DNA from: an uncultured Bacteroidales bacterium
GTDB taxonomy: Bacteria; Bacteroidota; Bacteroidia; Bacteroidales; Paludibacteraceae
NCBI GenBank assembly: GCA_937901025.1
Contig: CALCGR010000151.1
Span: forward strand, 8,580-72,579
Direction of reading: 5' to 3'
Length of the DNA stretch: 64,000 bases
The translations under genes and the position numbers were made by a program. Of this stretch, positions 54,437 to 64,000 are shown one piece after another (position 1 is the first letter of the stretch; the number at the start of each line of letters is the position of its first letter). Below the pieces are notes generated by a model that saw nothing but the letters and a program-made list of their open reading frames with translations, was not told where the DNA came from and ran no database searches.

Positions 54437-55943
54437 GAAGGAACCGTTTCCATTTTCTAAGCAGTTGTTTCAGATATTCAAGGTGGCGCAACTGATGGTA
54501 CTTTGTCCAACTAACGAAGGCCAAAAGTAAACCTTGGCAGATAAGACCTGCTACCACATAACCTATCCATCGGTCTTCGGGGTCTAAATCAAACCCTTCC
54601 GGTGCGATAAAAATATAACTGACACTCACCATCGTCATAAACAGGGCGGGGATAAGCGTTAACATATACCCATGCTCTTTCTTATGAGAATAGAGGTACA
54701 GCGTAGCAGCCCAAAGGATGAAGACGGAGATCGTTTGGTTGGTCCAAGAGAAATAGCGCCAAACAATATCGAAGTTAACAAACGCCATTCCAAATACAGC
54801 AGCGAACAACGGCAGCGCAATGAGAAGTCGATTGCGAATGGGTTTTTGGTTAAGGTGCAGGAAGTCCGCTACCGTCAATCGCGCACTGCGTAAGGCGGTA
54901 TCACCCGAAGTGATAGGAGCAACCACGACACCTAAGACGGCTAAGAATCCTCCCACTTTGCCAAGCCAAGTCTTACTGATCTTATCCACTACCAATGCGG
55001 CAATGTTCTCTCCCGGGTGCTGCGCTGCAAACGCTTGCAGACCGTCAATACCATACACTCCGTGGATAGGGTCGGCAAAGAATGTGCCTGCGGCAGCCGC
55101 CCAGATAAGAGCTAAAATACCTTCCGCCACCATCGCTCCATAGAAGATCCAACGCCCTTGGCGCTCGTTGGTCAAACAACGTGCCATTAGCGGCGACTGC
55201 GTGCTATGGAAACCACTGATAGCACCACAAGCAATACTGACGAACATCATGGGGAAGATTGGCATATCGTTGGTTTGACGGTTGTATAAGCCGTCGGTGA
55301 TTTCCGGCATCTCCATACTATGCCAACCAAGCATGATGACCATAATACCAATACCCATAAAGAGCAGCACTGCACCAAAAATAGGATAGAAACGTCCAAT
55401 CAGTTTATCCACGGGCAGTAAGGTGGCTAAGGTATAATACAAGAAGATGATACCTAACCAGATATACCACGAAGGTAGTGGGCACATGCCTTGTAATAGG
55501 GTGGCAGGTCCGGTCATGAACGTAGTCGTAAGCAGTACCAGCAGGACGAGAATGAAAATACGCACCACAAAACCTAACCCCGGGCCAATCTCATCCTTGA
55601 CAATCTCCGGCATAGAAGCACCATTCTTGCGAACGGATAACATTCCTGCCATATAATCGTGAACGCCACCACCAAAGATGGTTCCAAACACAATCCATAG
55701 GAAAGCTGCCGGACCAAAGAAAATACCCATGATGGCACCAAAGATAGGACCTAAACCCGCAATGTTCAAGAACTGAACAAGGAAAATACGCCAACCTGCC
55801 ATCGGTACATAATCCACTCCGTCAGGATGCGCCACGGCAGGCGTCTTGGCAACAGGATTGATTCCAAAGATTTTTTCTACCAACCTTCCATACAAAAAGA
55901 AGCCGGCAACAAGAAGAACAAGAGCTATAAGGAATGTATACAT
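54429..55943 (-). CDS. cstA: Carbon starvation protein A family transporter
   Basis: 504 residues, strongly hydrophobic with many membrane segments. CstA motifs: GPIFGAIMGIFFGPAAFLWI, FGGGVHDYMAGM, ISGFHSTQSPLMARCL. CstA proteins import pyruvate or peptides. Shorter than the ~700-residue Escherichia coli protein but normal for Bacteroidetes relatives (from memory). Overlaps the Usp-like gene by eight bases and dapA by nineteen. Confidence 0.92.
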   Translation of the reverse strand: MYTFLIALVLLVAGFFLYGRLVEKIFGINPVAKTPAVAHPDGVDYVPMAGWRIFLVQFLNIAGLGPIFGAIMGIFFGPAAFLWIVFGTIFGGGVHDYMAGMLSVRKNGASMPEIVKDEIGPGLGFVVRIFILVLLVLLTTTFMTGPATLLQGMCPLPSWYIWLGIIFLYYTLATLLPVDKLIGRFYPIFGAVLLFMGIGIMVIMLGWHSMEMPEITDGLYNRQTNDMPIFPMMFVSIACGAISGFHSTQSPLMARCLTNERQGRWIFYGAMVAEGILALIWAAAAGTFFADPIHGVYGIDGLQAFAAQHPGENIAALVVDKISKTWLGKVGGFLAVLGVVVAPITSGDTALRSARLTVADFLHLNQKPIRNRLLIALPLFAAVFGMAFVNFDIVWRYFSWTNQTISVFILWAATLYLYSHKKEHGYMLTLIPALFMTMVSVSYIFIAPEGFDLDPEDRWIGYVVAGLICQGLLLAFVSWTKYHQLRHLEYLKQLLRKWKRFLHG

Positions 55944-56808
55944 TGTTGAATAAGTTGTTGAATCGATTCAGAATTAGGAACGAGCGGCAAACGCAAAACG
56001 TTATGGATAAGCCCCATCTGACAGAGGACGGTCTTGATCCCGCTCGGGTTACCCTCTATAAAGAGGTATTTGATGAACTCGTTATAATGCGCTTGCAAGG
56101 CTTTGTCCGCGTGTCTAACGATTTGACCAAACGCCTCGGGATAGGCATTCGACGCTACGGATATCAGTCCGTGCGCTCCTGCCGCCATACCCTCCGCGGC
56201 GAGGGCGTCATCGCCGATATATATTTTAAGGGGAGTAGAGGGGTAGGGGAGTAGAGGAGTAGGGTGGTTCCGCAAGTTAATCAGGTGTTTTATTTGGTCG
56301 AGGTTGCCGGAGGCTTCCTTGACTCCCATGATCTTATCGGGTACGGATTCGTAGATACGCATCACCGTCTCGGGGAGCAGGTTCACGCCCGTGCGCCCGG
56401 GCACGTTATATAAGATAATAGGTACGGGACTGACCTTGGCAATGGCTACGAAGTGTTGATAGAGTCCTTCTTGAGAGGGTTTATTGTAGTAAGGAGTGAC
56501 AGTCAAAATGGCCTTGCAATAGTTTAGAGTTGAGAGTTTAGAGTTTAGAGATTCTATTACTTGTGCCGTGTTATTACCTCCCAGACCGAGGACGAGAGGA
56601 AGACGTCCCTTCACTTTGTTCACTACAAAGTCCCAAACGGCGGTTTTTTCCTCCTCGGTCATCGTAGCCGCCTCCGCGGTCGTACCTAAGACCACAAGGA
56701 AATCTACTTTGCCGTCGATTTGTTTTTGTACTAAGGTGTCCAATCCTTTATAATCCACCGAACCATCGGGGAGAAAAGGAGTAATCAGTGCTGTTCCGAG
56801 ACCCTGTA

Positions 56809-56812
<4 letters not shown>
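55925..56812 (-). CDS. dapA: 4-hydroxy-tetrahydrodipicolinate synthase
   Basis: 295 residues. GTALITPF start, GTTAEAATMTEEE, VTPYYNKPSQEG, catalytic Tyr in ILYNVPGRTG, Schiff-base Lys in IMGVKEASGN. First step of the lysine/diaminopimelate branch. Two unrelated repeat elements are embedded: family A (56522) encodes SLNSKLSTLN in the helix before VTPYYN, and family C (56234) encodes PTPLLPYPSTPL before the conserved GDDALA. Both sites appear to be surface loops. Overlaps its neighbours by 19 and 4 bases. Confidence 0.94.
56234..56265. repeat. Interspersed 8-mer element, family C, inside dapA (4 units)
   Basis: AGTAGAGG, GGTAGGGG, AGTAGAGG, AGTAGGGT, identical to the copy at 54286-54317. Confidence 0.92.
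56522..56549. repeat. Interspersed 7-mer element, family A, inside dapA (4 units)
   Basis: GTTTAGA, GTTGAGA, GTTTAGA, GTTTAGA on the plus strand; on the gene strand TCTAAAC/TCTCAAC words encoding SLNSKLSTLN. Confidence 0.9.
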
Positions 56813-60882
<4,070 letters not shown>

Positions 60883-60890
60883 TCGGAGCG

Positions 60891-60922
60891 CAAAGTTACG
60901 ATTTTTTTTGCATATTTGCAAA
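60891..60922 (-). promoter_or_regulatory. Promoter of the EEP-ligA-dapA-cstA-gmk operon
   Basis: On the minus strand TTTG (60922-60919, in TTTGCAAATAT), a 20-base spacer, TAACTTTG (60898-60891). Overlaps the opposing promoter by 16 bases. Confidence 0.85.
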
Positions 60923-60938
60923 CTTTTTTGTAATTTTG
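60907..60938 (+). promoter_or_regulatory. Promoter of the DivIC-ruvC operon
   Basis: TTTG at 60907-60910 (in TTTGCATATTT), a 20-base spacer, TAATTTTG at 60931-60938. TTTGCATATTTGCAAA (60907-60922) serves as the -33 region of both divergent promoters. Confidence 0.85.
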
Positions 60939-60946
60939 CACCCGAA

Positions 60947-61255
60947 ATGCAAATAAATGGGTCAAAAATACGCGATTGGAGTAAAAAATACTTGTTGAAC
61001 AAGTATTCTATCACTCTTTTTGTGTTCCTCGTGGTGTTTGTCTTCATCGGGGACCGCAGTCTTATCCAACGGATTCGCCGTTCGCACCAGATTCACCAAC
61101 TGGAACGCCGTTTGGAACAATATAGGCAAGGAACGAAGGAGGCACAACGCGAATTGATGATCTTGCAGAACCCTGATAGCTTGGAAAAGTATGCGCGTGA
61201 AAACTATTATATGCATACCCAAGACGAAGACGTGTATATCGTACCCGAAAAATGA
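60947..61255 (+). CDS. DivIC/FtsB-like septum formation protein
   Basis: 102 residues from ATG 60947; longer in-frame starts lie upstream of the promoter. One membrane segment (ITLFVFLVVFVFIG, ~22-36), a coiled coil (LERRLEQYRQGTKEAQRELM), then the typical Bacteroidetes ending (NPDSLEKYARENYYMHTQDEDVYIV). Such proteins join FtsL and FtsQ in the divisome. The ATG is nine bases after the -7 box. Overlaps ruvC by four bases. Confidence 0.85.
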   Translation: MQINGSKIRDWSKKYLLNKYSITLFVFLVVFVFIGDRSLIQRIRRSHQIHQLERRLEQYRQGTKEAQRELMILQNPDSLEKYARENYYMHTQDEDVYIVPEK

Positions 61256-61878
61256 TAGATAAACTGGTTCCTCATCATCGCATCTTAGGCATCGACCCGG
61301 GTACCCTTTTTATGGGTTGGGCGATCCTGGATACCGAAGGTCAAAAAGTGCAACTTGTGGACTTCGGCGTGGAGGATGTGCATAAGTTGGACGGACAGTA
61401 CGCGAGGCTCCAAAAAGAGTTTTTCTTTCTTCAGCAACTGATTGATACTCAGCATCCTACGGAACTTGCTATTGAGACGCAGTTTGTGGATAAGAACCCT
61501 CAAACGATGATTAAGATTGTGCACGCCCAAGGGGTGGCGATAGCGGCGGCATTGAGTCGGGATTTGCCCATCAATGAGTACTCCCCGATGAAGGTCAAAA
61601 TGGCGATTACGGGCAATGGCCATTCGGATAAGTCGCAGGTGGCGGATATGTTGCAGCGGTTCCTTAAGATTCCCGATGAGAAAATGCCCAAAAAACTGGA
61701 TGCTACCGATGCATTGGGTATCGCCTATTGTCATTTCTTGCAATTAGGATTGCCGCTGAAGGCGGAGCACGGGGCGAAAGATTGGACCACGTTTGCAAAG
61801 CAAAAAGGGCTGGCTTCCACGCCGTTGACGGGACCCAATGCGCAGTTGATGGCCGCGCTGGCGCATAAAAAGAAATAA
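61252..61878 (+). CDS. ruvC: Crossover junction endodeoxyribonuclease RuvC
   Basis: 208 residues. The four catalytic acids are present: Asp in GIDPGT, Glu in AIETQFV, and the pair in LDATDALGIAYCH. Resolves Holliday junctions. The C-terminal ~35 residues after the core (LKAEHGAKDWTTFAKQKGL ...) extend beyond the usual ~170-190 residues, common in Bacteroidetes. ATG 61252 overlaps the stop of the DivIC gene. Confidence 0.94.
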   Translation: MIDKLVPHHRILGIDPGTLFMGWAILDTEGQKVQLVDFGVEDVHKLDGQYARLQKEFFFLQQLIDTQHPTELAIETQFVDKNPQTMIKIVHAQGVAIAAALSRDLPINEYSPMKVKMAITGNGHSDKSQVADMLQRFLKIPDEKMPKKLDATDALGIAYCHFLQLGLPLKAEHGAKDWTTFAKQKGLASTPLTGPNAQLMAALAHKKK

Positions 61879-61879
61879 G

Positions 61880-61904
61880 ATATTTTGCACTTTTTTCAAA
61901 ATAT
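61880..61904. other. 8-base inverted repeat after ruvC
   Basis: ATATTTTG (61880-61887) and CAAAATAT (61897-61904) flank CACTTTTTT. It could be a weak terminator of ruvC or an operator just upstream of the ferredoxin promoter. Confidence 0.4.
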
Positions 61905-61905
61905 A

Positions 61906-61937
61906 TTTGCATATATCAAAAAAAAGCAGTATCTTTG
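61906..61937 (+). promoter_or_regulatory. Promoter of the ferredoxin gene
   Basis: TTTG at 61906-61909 (in TTTGCATATAT), a 20-base spacer, TATCTTTG at 61930-61937. Confidence 0.88.
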
Positions 61938-61985
61938 CACTCGATTTTATAAATCAACACTTAAGTATAATTAAAAATTTGTATT

Positions 61986-62150
61986 ATGGCTTACGTTATT
62001 TCTGATGATTGTATCGCTTGTGGCACTTGTAAGGATGAGTGCCCGATGGGAGCAATTTCCGAAGGCGATCATTATTCCATTGACCCTGATGTATGCACCG
62101 AATGCGGTACATGCGCAGACGTCTGCCCGAGCGGCGCAATTTCTAAATAA
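61986..62150 (+). CDS. 2[4Fe-4S] ferredoxin
   Basis: 54 residues: MAYVISDDCIACGTCKDECP then PDVCTECGTCADVCPSGAISK. Two CxxCxxCxxxCP motifs bind two 4Fe-4S clusters, as in clostridial-type ferredoxins. Low-potential electron carrier, a natural partner for the pyruvate:ferredoxin oxidoreductase encoded 1.4 kb downstream. Monocistronic, with its own promoter and terminator. Confidence 0.96.
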   Translation: MAYVISDDCIACGTCKDECPMGAISEGDHYSIDPDVCTECGTCADVCPSGAISK

Positions 62151-62169
62151 ATTGTCGTTGGCGAACAAG

Positions 62170-62204
62170 GAAAGGGACTGCAGAGCAGTTCCTTTCTTTT
62201 TTTT
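62170..62204 (+). terminator. Intrinsic terminator of the ferredoxin gene
   Basis: GAAAGGGACTG, loop cagag, CAGTTCCTTTC (11 pairs with one G-U), then eight T. Confidence 0.93.
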
Positions 62205-62245
62205 GGCTTGTAATCACACTTTTTTTAAGGAAAATAGCGCGCGCG

Positions 62246-62277
62246 CTTGCATATATGAAAAAAAAGTTGTATCTTTG
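62246..62277 (+). promoter_or_regulatory. Promoter of the AAA ATPase gene
   Basis: CTTG at 62246-62249 (in CTTGCATATAT), a 20-base spacer, TATCTTTG at 62270-62277. Preceded by five GC dinucleotides (62237-62246). Confidence 0.83.
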
Positions 62278-62302
62278 CACCCAAATTCAATTTTTACGCG
62301 TT

Positions 62303-63523
62303 ATGTTAGAGACTTTTTATCAAATGCACGATTATTTGGTGGCGCACGCAGAGATGCCTATTCGTCGATTACTCATGGATGAAATAGATTGGGAGGATCG
62401 TCTTATTGCCATCAAAGGAGGTCGCGGAGTAGGTAAAACGGATTTTTTGTTGGTACGTGCTCGCGAAGTGGAAGCTCAGGTGAATGACGAGATCGCAGCC
62501 GGCGTTCGTAAGAAGAAGGCGTCCGGTCGTCCGTGTCTGTATGTGAACCTGAATAATTTTTATTTTACGGAGCACTCGTTGGTTGAGTTTGCCTCTACGT
62601 TTGTTAAGTCGGGTGGTAAGTACCTGTTCTTGGATCAGACGTTCAAATACCCGAACTGGTCGAAGGAGTTGCGTAGGTGTCACGATCGGTTCCATGATCT
62701 GCATATTGTTTTCTCCGCTTCTCCCGTGATGCGGTTGGTGGAAGATAACAGGGACTTGAACGGGATTGTGAAGATGTATAACCTCCGCGGGTTCTCGTTC
62801 CGTGAGTATCTGAACTTACAGACGGGCCTGCACCTGCAACCGTATACGTTGGAGGAGATTGTGCGCTCGCACGGGTCTATATCGCGTGAGATCTGCGAAT
62901 TGGTGCACCCCTTATTCTATTTTAAGAACTATTTGAAGAGCGGCTATTTCCCCTCCTATCGGGAGAATAAGGATTATCAAACGGAGCTACTCAAGATGAT
63001 GAATATGATGCTGGAGGTGGATATCTTGATTATCAAGCAGATTGATGTATCCTGTCTGCCGAAGCTTCGGAAGTTGCTGCATATCATGTTGCGCGAATCG
63101 CCATGCGCATTGAATATCAGTAATATATCGGAGGACATATCGATGTCTCGTGCCACGACGATGAACTATATCAAGTGCCTTAAGGACGCTCGTTTGCTCA
63201 ACCTTCTCTATATGGATGGTAAGCAATACCCGATGAAACCCACAAAGGTGTATATGCAAAATACGAACATTGCCCATATGGCTTTGGAAAGAAACATGTC
63301 GCCCATGGAGGAATATGAGACGTATTTCTATCAGGCGCTGCACTCGGATCATAAGGTGAATGCCACCGAGCGCAATGCGATGTTTGTGGTGGACGGGAAA
63401 TATTACTTCGATGTCAAGGAGCATGTCACGGAGCGGGATAGTATTCGTCCTTGTGCGGTGGGTGACTTGGAGACCGGGCGTAGTAATTTCATTCCGCTTT
63501 GGCTCTTAGGTTTCCTTTATTAA
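62303..63523 (+). CDS. AAA-family ATPase with winged-helix region
   Basis: 406 residues from ATG 62303; an in-frame ATG at 62255 lies within the promoter. Walker A KGGRGVGKTD (~38-47), Walker B-like YLFLDQTF, sensor region IVFSASPVMRL, then LRGFSFREYLNL as in the ATPase/DUF4143 group. A winged-helix-like segment (SNISEDISMSRATTMNYIKCL) follows. Such proteins are common in Bacteroidales but their role is unclear. Likely cytoplasmic. The nifJ gene follows after 32 bases without an obvious promoter, so cotranscription is possible. Confidence 0.82.
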   Translation: MLETFYQMHDYLVAHAEMPIRRLLMDEIDWEDRLIAIKGGRGVGKTDFLLVRAREVEAQVNDEIAAGVRKKKASGRPCLYVNLNNFYFTEHSLVEFASTFVKSGGKYLFLDQTFKYPNWSKELRRCHDRFHDLHIVFSASPVMRLVEDNRDLNGIVKMYNLRGFSFREYLNLQTGLHLQPYTLEEIVRSHGSISREICELVHPLFYFKNYLKSGYFPSYRENKDYQTELLKMMNMMLEVDILIIKQIDVSCLPKLRKLLHIMLRESPCALNISNISEDISMSRATTMNYIKCLKDARLLNLLYMDGKQYPMKPTKVYMQNTNIAHMALERNMSPMEEYETYFYQALHSDHKVNATERNAMFVVDGKYYFDVKEHVTERDSIRPCAVGDLETGRSNFIPLWLLGFLY

Positions 63524-63543
63524 TAGTATATTATCGTTTTTAA

Positions 63544-64000
<457 letters not shown>

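Noticed and set aside
62237..62246. Alternating GC tract as a special Z-DNA control site
   Set aside because: Only five dinucleotides, and similar GCGCGC runs occur inside coding sequence (around 14093, 18819, 32020), so it may be chance.

Overview
The window looks like the chromosome of an anaerobic member of the Bacteroidales, probably an uncultured fibre-degrading gut or rumen lineage. Support: Bacteroidetes promoters (TTTG, a 20-base spacer, TAnnTTTG) before most transcription units; a SusC/SusD pair; proteins ending in type IX secretion (T9SS) sorting-like domains; a 2[4Fe-4S] ferredoxin; and the start of pyruvate:ferredoxin oxidoreductase at the right edge. No rRNA, tRNA, CRISPR array or insertion sequence was seen. 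No stretch over 300 bases lacks a gene; the longest gap (13373-13669, 297 bases) holds a promoter and a structured RNA leader.

Layout. 1-5.2 kb: surface or secreted T9SS-type proteins, a 54-residue small peptide, and a VapD-type toxin with a small overlapping partner. 5.2-7.9 kb: recQ and yicC, divergent. 8.0-11.7 kb (minus): a GH115-GH26 fusion enzyme. 11.8-13.4 kb: a three-gene HipB/HipS/HipT-like kinase toxin-antitoxin operon. 13.4-16.9 kb: structured leader, a CotH/lamin-tail protein and an AraC regulator. 17.0-25.9 kb: SusC, SusD and two surface glycan-binding lipoproteins, closed by a terminator. 26.0-51.8 kb: a 17-gene hemicellulose operon (GH10, two GPH transporters, two GH43, three GH5, GH94, GH9-GH26, epimerase, two esterases, GH27, GH2, GH31, GH130). 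51.8-60.9 kb (minus): gmk, GH51, a Usp-like protein, cstA, dapA, a DUF6913-like gene, ligA and a secreted nuclease/phosphatase-like protein, apparently one operon. 60.9-64 kb: a DivIC/FtsB-like protein, ruvC, ferredoxin, an AAA ATPase and the 5' part of nifJ.

The carbohydrate genes fit together. Surface SusC/D and binding lipoproteins capture oligosaccharides. GH10, GH5, GH9 and GH26 cut xylan, glucan and mannan backbones. GH115, GH51, GH43, GH27, GH31, GH2 and the esterases remove side groups. Two GPH symporters import products. Inside, GH94 phosphorolyses cellobiose, while the epimerase plus GH130 handle mannobiose through mannosyl-glucose. The overall target looks like mixed plant hemicellulose: glucomannan/galactomannan, glucuronoarabinoxylan and xyloglucan.

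The most unusual signal is a set of short interspersed tandem elements, usually four copies of a degenerate 7-, 8- or 9-base word. They recur at about 19 places between 2.5 and 58 kb, in several word families and both orientations. Most lie inside genes, including housekeeping genes (recQ, yicC, dapA, ligA, usp), and read through as linker-like peptides. In places they form signal peptides, supply a start codon, or sit where a protein domain is missing.
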